Shown here piece by piece: positions 1-12,540 of a DNA stretch of 64,000 bases. The position numbers were made by a program, and so were the translations under genes. Source of the DNA: Macrobrachium rosenbergii (Eukaryota; Arthropoda; Malacostraca; Decapoda; Palaemonidae); contig NC_089792.1 of the NCBI RefSeq assembly GCF_040412425.1, positions 21,269,789 to 21,333,788 of the forward strand, in the 5' to 3' direction. The notes beneath the pieces were generated by a model. That model saw only the letters and a program-made list of their open reading frames with translations. It was not told the DNA's origin and searched no databases. Every line of letters begins with the position of its first letter. Position 1 is the stretch's first letter.

Positions 1-115
1 GTATATACACATACATGTATATAAATATATATAATGTATATATATACATACTGTATATATATATGTATATATATGTATATATACTGTATGTATGTATATA
101 TGAGTGTGTGTGTGT
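1..115. repeat. TA/GT-rich imperfect microsatellite
   Basis: Alternating TA with interspersed CA/GT steps, ending in a short GT run. It is simple sequence cut by the window edge. Confidence 0.9.
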
Positions 116-257
116 CACTTGCATTTTGCATAACTCATTTTTTGGTGGTATGGGTACTCTAGTATATCTATGTTGTATTTTCAACGACTTTCTGGCAACA
201 TATTCATTTGAAATTCAGAGGTTTTTGCCATTGCAGTTGGCGGAAAAAGGCAACGTT

Positions 258-258
<1 letters not shown>

Positions 259-327
<69 letters not shown>
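259..327. repeat. (AG)n microsatellite
   Basis: Uninterrupted AG dinucleotide run of about 34 units. Confidence 0.98.
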
Positions 328-329
<2 letters not shown>

Positions 330-1379
330 ATTGAATTTTCCATTCTAACAAATCCATTTTATTATTTAAGTGAGCTTAGTGTCACAAAAGTGAAACTGTG
401 TTTGTAGTCATCCAGCCTTGCGAAATAAAACCCATGTAGAATTAGTCGTTATATTTCGTTGCCGATGAGGTTTTTATTAAAATCTTGAAAATAACTTTAG
501 AGATTATCTGTAAATCTTTAAACGCTAGCAAATCTTTACTGCTGATGTTAATGGTGAATCAGTGCGATGAGGCTAGCATGATAAGCTTCACTTAATTAAA
601 TTGGTGATTTGCGCCTCCAAGATTGAGGCTAAAGTTCGCAATGAATTGATAATGAGTTATTAATTTGTTATCGAGGGATTTGCTAGTAAGTTTGGTGATG
701 AAATTATATGTAATAATGTGTGATATTAAACGCCTGTTCGCTGGGGAAAGACTTTTAATATCACGAGCGAGCAGGGGCCTGCTTCCTATGAATACCAAGT
801 AGTTTGTAATGTTGATGATAATGATCATAGCCGACGTAAATTGAGAATAGTGAGGATGATTACTTACAAAGTAACAAGCTGGTTATAGTAGGTATAACGT
901 CCTTAGTCATTCGAAGGTAGAGATGTGATAGCGATTACTTGTTAAGTAGCATGAAGATGTGTAGCTAGGTAGTGATCGAACGTTACATCGATCTCATCCT
1001 ATGTAGTGAAGATATAAAGATATAAACGGTATCTCCGGTAGCATGAAGACATCGGTCCTGACAATGTTCACATCTAAGTAGCTTTTAGATAGTATTTAAA
1101 ATAAGAGTCAAATGAGATGCTTTAAGACCGTGCTTAGGGCACTGATCCGTATCTGGAGGCAGTGATGATGGTCACAAATAATTGAAATTTATAGCAATCA
1201 CTTGATTAGTGGCTAAAAGATAATAATTAAGAAACCTACAACTTGAGTATATAATTGGAAATACATGTTACTATGTGATCTGTGTGGTGTGATCAGTTAA
1301 CATCAAGTAGTGCCCAGTAACTCCTAGCCCTTAAGCTGTAAGACCAACACTTCATCAACTTCCCATTCTTGTATTATAA

Positions 1380-2690
1380 CGTTGATCTTGTGACTCTCTT
1401 TGAGTTAAAACCTCCCCAGGTGACCTGTCTTGTATATACTTTTCACACACAACTTCATGTAAAGAAACATTTTTTAAATGACCTATTAAAGCGTCATTCA
1501 AATGACATTCTTTGTATAGAAACTTCATTCATATAACCCCTCTTACAGAGACAGATCATTCAAGGACCTCTGTTGTTTAGTACCATTTGCACTGATGACT
1601 GCTCTTGTATAGAAACTTCATTCAGACGACTCATTTGTACAGATGAGCACTCATGGATTGAAGTTTCATTTAGGTGACCTCTTTTGTATTTGACCATTGT
1701 ACAGATAATCTCTCTTGTATGATAACTTCATTTATATAAATGTCATTCAGATGACCTCTGTTGATTAAACTTCCTGCATAGATACCTCTCATGTACAGAA
1801 ACCTCATTCACATGATTTTTGATGTGTGAACCGTTTTGAAAGATGATTTTATAGAACCATTTAGATGCCCTCTGTAGTATAGACCCTTGGCATAGATGAC
1901 CTCCGGCAGATTATCTCTATATAATAGGAACCACATTCGGATAAACTTTGTATAGGCTCTTTACACGGATGACATCTCTCATATAGAAACTTCGTTCTGA
2001 TCACCTCAGTTGTATAGACCCCTGTGCACAGATTGCCTTTATTGTATAGACCTTTTTCACAGATGACCTCTTTTATATAGAAATTATTCAGATGTTCTCT
2101 AATGTAGAATTATTGCTAAGATAACCTCCCTTGTATAGAAACCTCATTCAGACGACCTTTGTACCCTTTGCAAAGGTCACCTCTCATGCACAGAAACTTC
2201 ACTCAGTTGACTCCTCTTTGCTCAGATCGGATCTTTTTGCAGAACTTCATTCAGGTGACTTTTCTTTGCTGCAGATGGCTTCCCTAGCATAAAAACTTCG
2301 TTCAGATGACAACTCCTAATTTCATTCAGACGACCTCTTTGGATAGACTTGTTACATAGATTAACTCTCTTGTAAGGAAAATGACAACCCATGGTATAAA
2401 AATCCATTTAGATGATCTCTGTTGTATAGATCCTTTGACAGATCACCCCTCTTCTATAGGAACCTATTCAGATGACCTCTCTTCTATAGGAACCTCATCC
2501 ACATGACCTCTCTTCCATAGAAACCTCATTCAGATGACCTGTCTTCTGTAGGCACCTCATTCAAATGACCTTTGATATATAGACCCTTGACTCAGATAGC
2601 CTCTTTTGTATAGAAATTTTATTTGAATAACCTCTTTTTATGCAGTCATTTTGCTCAAATGATTGTCAAGCGTAGAAACTGACTGAAGGC
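1380..2690. repeat. Degenerate ~30/60-bp satellite array
   Basis: The motif CATTCAGATGACCTCT followed by TTGTATAGAAAC or TTGTATAGACCC recurs dozens of times with substitutions and small indels. Neighbouring half-units alternate between an 'aaacctcattca' type and a 'gacccttgcacaga' type, giving a period near 60 bp made of two ~30-bp halves. Divergence between units is high, so the array is old. No coding frame survives through it. Confidence 0.8.
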
Positions 2691-2951
2691 ATCATTCATG
2701 TAGGAAAACTTTGTTCTGCTGTTGAAGCATTGTTTAGTTGGTATCTTGTTCAGATTTTCATTTTTGACCAGAACCTCAGCTGACATGATCATTTCTATAT
2801 ATAAACTTAGTTTAGAATTCGGATCTTCCTTATAATTCGATGAGCAGCAAATCAAATATATCGTAGAACGTGAAATACAGCTGAAATAGAGTATCCTCCA
2901 CGAAATTGAAACTTTCATGACCTGTTATGTGGAATTCAGATTTTTAAACAA

Positions 2952-2954
<3 letters not shown>

Positions 2955-3039
<85 letters not shown>
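2955..3039. repeat. (TC)n-(TA)n compound microsatellite
   Basis: A TC run passes directly into a TA run at about 2991. The open frame across it encodes only SLSL and IYIY repeats and is not a gene. Confidence 0.97.
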
Positions 3040-3041
<2 letters not shown>

Positions 3042-3497
3042 GTTTTATAAACAGAAATATATTTGTTATTTTGGATATATTTGTTATTTTGGATCCATCC
3101 TATGTTACAATTATTTTTGAAGTCGATTCCATGCAGGAAATTTTGACAAAGGAATCATTCATAAATCATGACATAAAGATTTCACAATCGTGATAACTGG
3201 AAAACCGAGAAGGAATCCTTTACAAGTCACTTCAGTTCTGAATATCGTTACATATCAGTAATAATTCTTCTTATAATTCACTGGTTGAGAAGTATGAGGG
3301 AAAATTTGTTTATGGACACCGGAGCAATAACTGTCGATATATGTTTAATTTGAATTTTGCTTAGAAAGTGAAGACTTTGACGGAACGGAAGTTAATCTAA
3401 ATATAAGTCTGATTTATAGGAAAGTTCATTGAATTATCAGACGATTTTTAACAGGATAAATGAAATGAAATTGTTACTCTTTGTTTTCTTGTCTCAG

Positions 3498-3580
3498 GTT
3501 ATGGTCGTCGGGCTGCCGTTCCAGGTATCAGGGCTTCTGTGGAAGAATCAAGTATGCTAAGAGACCCTTCTGTTGTATAG
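3498..3580 (+). CDS. KCNQ: KCNQ potassium channel exon: end of S2 and S2-S3 linker
   Basis: The exon is bounded by a tctcag acceptor and a gtaagg donor. It enters with one base of a split codon (G), then reads LWSSGCRSRYQGFCGRIK followed by YAKRPFCCI, and leaves one base (G) of the next codon. This matches, residue by residue, the basic Cys/Arg-rich S2-S3 linker of animal KCNQ channels (human KCNQ2 has IWAAGCCCRYRGW..KFARKPFCVI, from memory). The G left over completes Asp with the AT that begins the S3 exon, giving the conserved Ile-Asp-Ile. In KCNQ1-type channels this cytoplasmic linker helps bind PIP2 and calmodulin; that role is family knowledge. The 83-nt exon is too short to appear as a long reading frame. 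The upstream S1-S2 exon is outside the window. Confidence 0.9.
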
Positions 3581-3689
3581 GTAAGGACTATGTGGAAGAA
3601 AAAAGGTATGCTTAGGCTACTCCCAGTCACACGAATATTTGCACAAATTCACACACAACCTGTATGTTTACGTACATAGAAACGCATTA

Positions 3690-3721
3690 CATACACACAC
3701 ACACACGTATATATACACACG

Positions 3722-3767
<46 letters not shown>

Positions 3768-3808
3768 TATATGTGTGATGTATTTACGAGAGAGAGAGAG
3801 AGAGAGAT
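3690..3808. repeat. CA / TA / GA microsatellite cluster
   Basis: Short CA run, then TA runs, then a GA run ending near 3808. Confidence 0.95.
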
Positions 3809-4028
3809 AATTTTTTTATTTGTTGATCATCACCATGATGATAGAAGCGTCCTTGATGGAGAAAGAGGATAGACATATAAAATTAAACAAAGTAAGTTGG
3901 TAAAATGTTGAATTATAGGCAGTCTCTTTCCATCTACGAAAGAAAGACGAAAGAAATTATTAACAGCTCAACACTACTGTTACTTTGTTGCACTTACATG
4001 GACGTAGTAACATATATTACACACAAAC

Positions 4029-4241
<213 letters not shown>

Positions 4242-5137
4242 CATTGCTGAGCGGTGCAGTGTTGGGCCGACAGTTGCTGAGACTGAAGTCTGCTGGGATT
4301 AAAAAATAAAAGTATGGTGGGGTCGCTTGGCTAGCATCCGCACCCTAAAATCTTCCTGAGATTCGAGATGACTGCACCCTACTTTTGCCAGTCTCTCAGA
4401 ATAAAAACAAAAAAAAGGGGTTGTGGATGTAAATGCATATGATGAAAAAATATATTGAAAGTGAGATGATATGGAGTAAGTTTAGCTGACAACGCAAAGT
4501 GTGTCCACATTTCCTGAAAGTTAACGAGGGCGGCTAACTAAAGAGAGCTGACCAAACTTAATCTACGGCTTTTGCTCATTTGAATTATGTTTCTTAATTT
4601 TTTTCATTATACAATGAACCTTTACCATGTAGCTCACAGTATTAGAGTTACTAAGGAACTGTTATTTTTTGCGTTATTTGACTGTTTGTGAGATTTTGGC
4701 TAGATTAAGAAAAAATTAAGACAGTTGTCCAGCTGAGTGACACAAAGCAACTGTAGGACAGAATGAAATAAGAGAAACAAATGACAGGGAAAGAAAGATT
4801 GCCGTCACTCCACAGTTAATTCTGTTACACTTTGTGACATTCGTTCTTGACGGTCACACATGAAAGGGGTTACTATGGAACCTCAGTACGTCTGGAAGTG
4901 CTGCTTTGAAGAGTTGTTTTCACATTTGGGCGTGAGGAAAACTGCCACTCAATAGTATTAACCTCCCCTTTTTTCATTTTAGATATTTAAGGTCCCTTGA
5001 TTACAGCCGGTATTAAATATTTAGTTAGAGCTGAAAGTTGAGAATTTTAATGAAAATTTATTAAAACAGCAAACAATATATGTAAATACTTCAAGCGTCC
5101 GATGTCTTAATATTTTAAACTATAAAAATATCGTGAC

Positions 5138-5149
5138 GTGTGTATATAT

Positions 5150-5183
<34 letters not shown>

Positions 5184-5220
5184 GCATATGCTGGAACTTC
5201 ATATGTGTGTGTGTGTGTTT
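5138..5220. repeat. TA, CATATA and GT microsatellite
   Basis: A TA run, then repeated ACATAT hexamers (about 5154-5180), then after a short unique stretch a GT run. Confidence 0.9.
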
Positions 5221-5879
5221 GTCGATACTAACGAACGATAACACTAATTCTGCCCTAGTAAGCGCCAGTGGCATGGTACGCCAATGCACCGTATCCTGGG
5301 CAGAGGAACTACTAGTGGAGAGTTGTGAATCAAAGACATTCCCATGCGCAAGATCAGCCGTTTTGACGAGGGTTTCTACTGAGGTAGTAATAAGCGGTAC
5401 AGCCTGGACACTGTTGCCTTAGGAAGCGCAATAGTTTATTTTTTTACAGTTTTAAATGCAAAGTTTTGGGGTGTATACTATAGTCGGTATTGAAGTGAGG
5501 AACGGTCATGTTCACAGAAGGTGCAATACTAACTGGGATTGCATGGAGAAATTTCAGGAAACTAGTGTAAGAACCTGAGAATATTTGTAAGAGGAGGTAC
5601 TTTAGATAAGTTTGAGCATAAGCAAGGATATGATGGTAAATGAATACTAGGAATTTGAAGTAATAACTTAGATACGACTGATGAAGAGTGGAAGCGATAG
5701 ATTCACATAGATATTCGCCAGTAAATATGAGGCGAAGCAAGAAAGGTAGCGAGTTGTGTGCTAGAGATTGGATAGCGAATTGGAAAGTTCACCAGTCAAG
5801 CTTTGAATGTCTGAAGGGGTTATTGAGGTCACTCTTCTTTTGGGAGTAAAGTGTGGATTTTGAATGAGAAAATGTGGGA

Positions 5880-6470
5880 TGTGGATGTTGAAAGAATAAA
5901 GGTTGAAGCTGTCAAAATGAACTGTTTATGTAGTATGTGGCATAAGAAGAACTGAAAAGGTGAGAAATGCTTAAATGTGGAAAAAGGCTAGTGAATGTGA
6001 AAAGCTGGATCAGAGTGTTTTAAGGTGGTTTGGCCAGGTGGAAGGAACGGAAGATAGTCGATAGGTAAAAATGTAGAGGAGGAGGATAAGGAAGATCTAG
6101 AAACTTTCGGACAGAAGTAGTGTAAAAGTTAAGTATACCTTAGTTTTACCAGACCACTGAGGAGCTGATTAACAGCTCTCCTAGAGAGGGCTGGCCCGAA
6201 GGATTAGACTTATTTTACGTGGCTAAGAACCATTTGGTTACTTAGCAACGGGACCCACAGCTTATTGTGGATTCCGAACCACATTATAGCGAGAAATTAA
6301 TTTCTGTCACCAGAAATAAATTCCTCTAATTCTTCATTAGCCGGCCGGAGACTCGAACTCGGGCCTAGCAAGTGCTAGCCCACAACTCTACCGACTCTCC
6401 CAACGACGAACTAGAAGTAGTGTAAGAGGTATTTGCAGGGCAGGGCGGATGATGAAGTGTATGAGGTTCA
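5880..6470 (+). pseudogene. LINE reverse-transcriptase C-terminal fragment, split by a SINE
   Basis: Broken frames on + contain EKVRNA, then KLDQSVLRWFGQVEG and EDSR, followed by an Arg/Lys-rich tail. This recalls the 'LRWFGHVERM' block near the C-terminus of many animal non-LTR retrotransposon polyproteins. Several in-frame stops show that it is dead. The fragment is interrupted at 6126-6412 by a SINE and resumes at 6426 (GICRAGRMMKC). The clade cannot be assigned from this short remnant. Confidence 0.6.
6126..6412 (-). mobile_element. tRNA-derived SINE, full-length, minus orientation
   Basis: The 287-bp element reads, on the minus strand, from a tRNA-like head with A-box-like GAGTCGGTAGAG and B-box-like GAGTTCGAGTCTCC, through a body containing TTATTTCTGGTGACAG, to a conserved tail ending CTAAGGTATACTTAACTT. 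It is flanked by identical 13-bp target-site duplications AGAAGTAGTGTAA at 6113-6125 and 6413-6425. Its sense strand matches the copies at 8150, 13042 and 54265. It landed inside an older LINE fragment. Confidence 0.9.
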
Positions 6471-6618
6471 ATTAGCTGTATCAGTAAGCATTTTATGTAC
6501 ATTAGTGGATATGATCATGTTATGGCAGTTTTCTGCTCACGGGGTTCATTCTGCACCATTTAAAGTATGAATTTGGCAACGAATGTTGTATTGTTCTTTC
6601 TATGGACCCACCTGCTGT

Positions 6619-6830
<212 letters not shown>

Positions 6831-7149
6831 GACAGTTCAAGAAATTGTGACGACATCAAAATTCTGAACGCATGTGGGACGATCATGGTTGGTGCCATCA
6901 GGTTTGGTATCAGAATGACCCTTGTGGTGGGTCAGTTGGCAGTGTTGAAAGAGGTCATTTCTCACATCTCGAAGTCAGCAATTTCACGCTGTTCACTTCC
7001 CCTTCCCTTCGCTTCTCCTTCCGCGGCCTTTATAATCTGTGGCTCCAGAGGCGTTGGTCAACGTGTTGCAGAGTGCTGTTGTCGTGCGGGCCATTTGTCA
7101 TGGCTACGGGAGATCGTTGTTTCACGTTGAGGTTATAGGGCCTCTTGTC

Positions 7150-7172
7150 TCAGAGAGAGAGAGAGAGATGAT
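7150..7172. repeat. Short (GA)n run
   Basis: GA dinucleotides followed by GATGATGATGACGATGAT. Confidence 0.9.
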
Positions 7173-8149
7173 GATGACGATGATACGGAAGGGAATCTAG
7201 AGTAGAATGAATGAGAATTATAAAGAGAACATGAAAAGAAACATGAGAGTAATTCTATAATAAAAAGTTGTATGCACCAGTATTACAAAAAAAAACGGAA
7301 AATAGGCATGATGAAAATACCGAAATAGGTAAGAATTTCCTTATATAAATCGTGATTGAACTCAGTGATTAAAGTTGTAAGTGTGTCCAAAATTACAAAG
7401 AAATCGAGGAGCTAACGCTAATGTGGAAAAATCGTAAGAAAATTTATATTGATAAAATTTCGAATTTGACTGTAGTCGACATTTGCCATATAACGGAGAT
7501 GGGTGTAATATCCTTGCGCAATCATCTTTCCTGTTTGTTGTAGTTGTGATTTAGTTAGTATTATTAGCTTTATTATAACTACAGTCTTTCATCTTCTAGG
7601 CCATTTGACATAAATAACAATGGCAGTTTCGTAGACAGAACATCTAAATATGAGACACAACGGGACTTTGATTGAGGAACGGCGCTCCCAGAGTCGATTA
7701 TATATTGTTGCAAAAGAAAAAACATTTTTCTTATGACCAGCAAAATCCACTAAAGGGATTGCTTTCGTTCCTTTATGGCCTCGTTTTGAGATCTGTAGTG
7801 CATCTGGGTCATGAACTTTTTTACTTGTCTGTTATTATTATGGCAAAGTGAAAATAAAAGTAAGTTCCGTCAATATCTTTGGGGAGTTTATTTTAGTAGC
7901 AATTTTTTCCGTAAACTCTTGAGGAGATTCGTGGGGTCTTGAGAAAGGAGTGCAGTATGCGAAGTGACCTTAATAATATAAACGTTTGCCTTGACCATCA
8001 TTACCGCCATGTAAGTTTTTTCCTGTAAATTTGTCTAATAAGAATTTTTGGGGAGAATGACGTCATTTTTAAGAAATTAAAATAATAAAAGAAAACTACC
8101 AACATGGTTTGTCTCAGTGATGTCCTCCATGGCATAGAGAGATTTCCGA

Positions 8150-8436
8150 GTTCCTCGTTGGACGAGTCGGTAAACTTCTCGACTAGCACTCTGCTACGCC
8201 CGAGTTCGAATCTCCGACCGGCCAATGAAGAATAAGAGGAATTTATTTCTGGTGATAGAAATTAATTTCTCGGTATAATGTGGTTCGGATTCCACAATGA
8301 GCTGTAGGTCCCGTTGCTAGGTAACCAATTGGTTCTTAGTCACGTAAGATAAGTCTAATCCTTCGGGCCAGCCCTCTCTAGGAGACCTGTTAATCAGCTC
8401 CTCAGTGGTCTGGTTAAACTAAGGTATACTTAACTT
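8150..8436 (+). mobile_element. tRNA-derived SINE, plus orientation
   Basis: Same family as 6126-6412. The head carries TGGACGAGTCGGTAAAC (A-box-like) and CCGAGTTCGAATCTCC (B-box-like). The body contains TTTATTTCTGGTGATAG and the tail ends CTAAGGTATACTTAAC. A possible short flanking repeat is TTTCCGA versus TTTCCCGA, which is too weak to call a duplication. Confidence 0.88.
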
Positions 8437-8999
8437 TCCCGAAGGTGAATATGATGTTTTATCCTTAATTAACGGCTGTTCGGTTGTGACGTGTAGAGGG
8501 ACTGCTCGCCGTATACCTCAAAGGAAGGACCAGAGAGCTTAAGAGCTTCTTCGATTTCAAAATCGTGTGTTTCTGGTTAGGATGTAAAGTTGTTTGTCCT
8601 TCCTGGAACTGTAGAATGCTGTAGTTTTGTATTTTATTTGATTTGTCTTTTCGTTTATTTTGGAAACCTTGAAGTAGGTTTCGCTTATCATCTATATCAC
8701 GGATTTCTGTGCATAGTTCACCATATAGTTAATCATGGATACCAGCTACTAATTGAAGTTTTTATTTGGGTCTATTTTTATAACATGTAGGTTTTCTTAA
8801 TGTTTGAGCTTGCATTCTTGTGCGAAACGTTCATTTAACACAGTCAACACGACGCCTCCCCAAAATTGGAAGTTGAAGATTCTGAAAAGGTACGACCCCG
8901 ACTCTCAGTGAAAATCTGCTGGCGAGAAAGCAAGACCTTTGAGTGGGCTTTGCTGTGCGCTTCTTGGGTAAACATTGCCATTGTATGTGTGTGTATGAG

Positions 9000-9030
9000 G
9001 AGAGAGAGAGAGAGAGAGGGGGGAGGGGGA
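9000..9030. repeat. (GA)n then G-rich run
   Basis: A short GA tract runs into GGGGGGAGGGGG. Confidence 0.85.
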
Positions 9031-9710
9031 ACGCGCCCCCCAGGGAGATGTGAATGTGAGTATCAATGCTCCTTGAAATTCCCAGGGTATGATTTCAGAC
9101 TCAGCATCCATGTGACGCCAGATGGCAGATGGCGTCTTCGTAAGGTAGATAGTGACGTCATGGTAAGTGTTGCTCTAATAACGGTAAACGATGACTTTCC
9201 GACTCGAATGACTATTTTATGTATGTAAAAGTCGTATAGATTTTTGACAATGGCGACTGAAGTCATGTCCAACTGCTTAACGTAAAATAGAACAGAGCTC
9301 GTTTTCTGACCGTGTGACAGCAGTAAAGATGGAGGCAAAGGTGGAAGAGAAGGAAGTGGAGTAAATGAATAAGTAAGGCAGACCCACCTTTTATTTTCTC
9401 ATTATAAGTCGTCAAGAGTCAAAAGTGATGGAATGACAATAAATCATTAAATAGTTGGCAAAAAAACAAAGGACTGACTGAAAACAAGAAGTAGTAAACT
9501 GCCTGGGGTTACCCAGGTTGAAAAGTAGCTATAGATGACCAACAATTATTTTTAATGATGGCATATTTGTCTTTAAAAAAAAAAAAAAAGGACTATCGGG
9601 TGGGGTTTGTGGAAAGTTATCTTTCCTCGGAAATTAACCCATGTTCTGCTAGGTTTATAGCAAGCTGAGTTAGATCCCAGTTTTTCAAAGTGTTATTTAG
9701 TATGAGGTTG

Positions 9711-9712
<2 letters not shown>

Positions 9713-9764
<52 letters not shown>
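9713..9764. repeat. (TA)n tract
   Basis: TA dinucleotide run of about 50 bases. Confidence 0.97.
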
Positions 9765-9769
<5 letters not shown>

Positions 9770-9872
9770 ATTTTTATCACGCCGTGATTTATATATATAA
9801 TCATGAAGCTATAAATATAATGAAATTTTTATCACATCGTGATATATATACAATCATGAAAGCTATTCATGC
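9765..9872. repeat. Direct repeat of ~55 bp
   Basis: TGAAAATTTTTATCACGCCGTGAT with TATAATCATGAAGCTAT is followed by a second copy, TGAAATTTTTATCACATCGTGAT with TACAATCATGAAAGCTAT. It sits directly beside the foldback element at 9873. Confidence 0.75.
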
Positions 9873-10020
9873 TACCTCAAATCATCCTACGATGGGGAAT
9901 TATCTCCGATGGGAATTTATAAGTGATAAATGGACTGGTACTGCCGAGTCTCGAACCCACGACAATCCATTTATCACTTATAAATTCTTATAATTCACCA
10001 CCGGGGATATTCCTGAGGTA
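9873..10020. repeat. Foldback element with tRNA B-box-like loop
   Basis: The perfect 22-base inner arms are 9913-9934 and 9966-9987. Imperfect outer arms extend to TACCTCA at 9873 and TGAGGTA at 10020. The 31-base loop contains, on the minus strand, GTGGGTTCGAGACTCGG, which resembles a tRNA B box. A further TATCATGAAGCTA match lies outside both arms (near 9855 and, inverted, near 10050). Confidence 0.85.
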
Positions 10021-10056
10021 CCGTGAATTTGATATTAAGCGACATTTGTAGCTTCA

Positions 10057-10297
<241 letters not shown>

Positions 10298-10787
10298 GAA
10301 AGGGAGGAATTTATTCTTACTGAAAGCTTGTTAGTCTGAAAACACTACAGGATTTTTCATGGGATTTATCTTGTATTTAAGAAATAACATGGTTTTCTAC
10401 AATGTTTATACAGTCTCGCGTCTAATGACCTAAGCCACACAAACATGCTCATCTTCAATAGTTTATTTAATAATGCAGTTGTGTAAATGACATAATAGCT
10501 AATTCATACAAATCAAATAACAGCAGTGGAAATCATTTTAAAATAATTCCGATCTTTTCATTCTTGGGACCCATAGAAATCCTTTTGTAAGTGAGCGCAA
10601 ACTGACGAATCATCTGGCCCAGCTCCCACTGTAATCGCATCATCGCCTCCAAACTGTAGGTTTTGTTAGTAAGAAAAGCCACCGAATCTGTCTCAGTTCT
10701 CATTTTAAAAATGATCTGAATAACGGGAAAAGATACACGACTAAACTCAGACGAAAAGACAGATAGATAGCTAGATATAAATACAGA

Positions 10788-10807
10788 CATATATATGTGT
10801 ATGTATA

Positions 10808-10888
<81 letters not shown>

Positions 10889-10907
10889 ATTATATATATA
10901 TATATAT
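10788..10907. repeat. (TA)n tract
   Basis: TA run with one GTGTGTAT interruption. Confidence 0.97.
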
Positions 10908-11140
10908 GCCTGTTTATGAGGTCTATGGTCGCATTCCGATTTCAAGGATTTACTGGTTCACAGGTCTAAGTCGGAAAATCATCAAATTTAAATTTGGAAT
11001 AGAAGTTGAAGACCACGCAATACGTAATGCATCTTACAAATTCCTAATGAAATGTTGCTTTTCTAGACAAACTTGTAACGTGCTAGATTTTAGTAATTTT
11101 TGAGGAGAAAACAAACACACACACACTTGTAAACACTTTG

Positions 11141-12064
11141 TCAAGTATGTATTAGACATTAAAGATCGGAACGCTCAGAACAAAATAACAGTAAACAAAA
11201 GTATAATCAAGTATGTATTAGACATTAAAGACCGGAACTCTCAGAACAAAATAACAGTAAATAAAAAGTATAATCAAGTATGTATTAGACATTAAAGGTC
11301 GGAACTCTCAGAACAAAGTAACAGTAAATAAAAAGTATAATCAAGTATGTATTAGACATTAAAGATCGGAACTCTCAGAACAAAGCAACAGTGAACAAAA
11401 GTTTAATCAAGTATGTATTAGACATTAAGATCTGAACTCTCAGAACAAAGTAACAGTAAATACAAACTTAATAACGTATAGATTTTAGTAATTTTGGTCG
11501 GAACTCAAACAAAATAACACTTAAATAAACACTATAATCAAGTATGTATTAGACATTAAAGATCTGAACTCTCAGAACAAAATAACAGTAAATAAAAGTA
11601 TAATCAAGTATGTATTAGACGTTAAAGATCGGAACTCTCAGAACAAAGCAACAGTGAACAAAAGTTTAATCAAGTATGTATTAGACATTAAGATCTGAAC
11701 TCTCAGAACAAAGTAACAGTAAATAAAAAGTATAATCAAGTATGTATTAGACATTAAAGATCGGAACTCTCAGAACAAAATAACAGTAAATAAAAGTATA
11801 ATCAAGTATGTATTAGACATTAAGATCTGAACTCTCAGAACAAAGTAACAGTAAATAAAAAGTATAATCAAGTATGTATTAGACATTAAAGATCGGAACT
11901 CTCAGAACAAAATAACAGTAAAGAAAATTATAATCAAGTATGTATTAGACATTAAAGATCGGAACTCTCAGAACAAAATAACAGTAAATAAAAGTATAAT
12001 CAAATATGTATTGGATATTGAAGATCGGAACTCTAACTCTCAGAACAAAATAACAATAAATGAA
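11141..12064. repeat. ~66-bp minisatellite, about 14 units
   Basis: The unit TCAAGTATGTATTAGACATT is followed by AAAGATCGGAACTCTCAGAA and CAAAATAACAGTAAATAAAA, then GTATAA. Unit starts fall near 11141, 11208, 11275, 11341, 11407, 11539, 11605, 11668, 11735, 11801, 11867, 11935 and 12000; the unit near 11470 is rearranged. Units differ at only a few positions. There are no unique spacers, so it is not a CRISPR array. Confidence 0.95.
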
Positions 12065-12170
12065 AGTATAATGAAATAAGATGACGTAGAAATATAATGA
12101 AATAAGATGACGTAGGAAATATAATGAAATAAGATGACGTAGGAAGTATAATGAAATAAGATGAGGTAGG
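12065..12170. repeat. ~28-bp tandem repeat, four units
   Basis: Four units of TATAATGAAATAAGATGACG plus TAGGAA follow directly from the last 66-bp unit, with which they share the junction AAGTATAAT. Confidence 0.9.
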
Positions 12171-12229
12171 TGGAAGAGAAAAAGGAGAAAAGCAGTCTGA
12201 GATCACAGACAGTCATCCCAGTAGAGGAA

Positions 12230-12540
12230 CAGTTGCCACTGACCTACCGTGAGCCATTTATTTGCAGCATCTGGGAGGCGAAGAGAAGCGGATGGCAACC
12301 CGTATTTAATTTACGGCAGGAATTTTACCAAGATGCCTGGCTGGCTGGCTGGCTGGCTGGCCTGGTATGGCACGTCAGCCGGGCGTTTTACGCACTCTAC
12401 CGGGATATCGTTCTTTAACACTTGTACCTAAAAGCGTCCGCCTCCGTCCGTGCAGTTCCCTTTTGGATGCGCCTTCGGCTTTAATGGGGCCCTTACGTCC
12501 CTTCCCGGAAATAACGAAAATGAAATGACTGTAATTTTTC
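12230..12540. other. GC-richer non-coding block
   Basis: This stretch is clearly less AT-rich than its surroundings and includes a (GGCT)n run near 12340-12362. Short open frames cross it but none resembles a protein I know. Confidence 0.4.

Larger units (their letters stand above)
1..3497 (+). other. KCNQ: KCNQ intron sequence 5' of the first visible exon
   Basis: This stretch precedes an exon that starts inside the channel, so it must be intron if the gene model is right. It holds TA/GT and AG microsatellites near the start, about 1 kb of ordinary AT-rich sequence (330-1375), a degenerate satellite (about 1380-2690) and a TC/TA tract (2955-3039). I found no exon for the N-terminus or S1-S2; those must lie upstream of the window. 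Confidence 0.7.

Noticed and set aside
8150..8220. tRNA gene
   Set aside because: A- and B-box-like motifs belong to the head of a repeated SINE with a conserved tail and target duplications; no cloverleaf acceptor stem is apparent.
11141..12064. CRISPR-like array
   Set aside because: Units are contiguous near-identical 66-bp repeats without unique spacers, in a eukaryotic intron.
12170..12418. 82-codon open frame MEEKKEKSS...
   Set aside because: Crosses the end of a tandem repeat and a GGCT run; no family resemblance.
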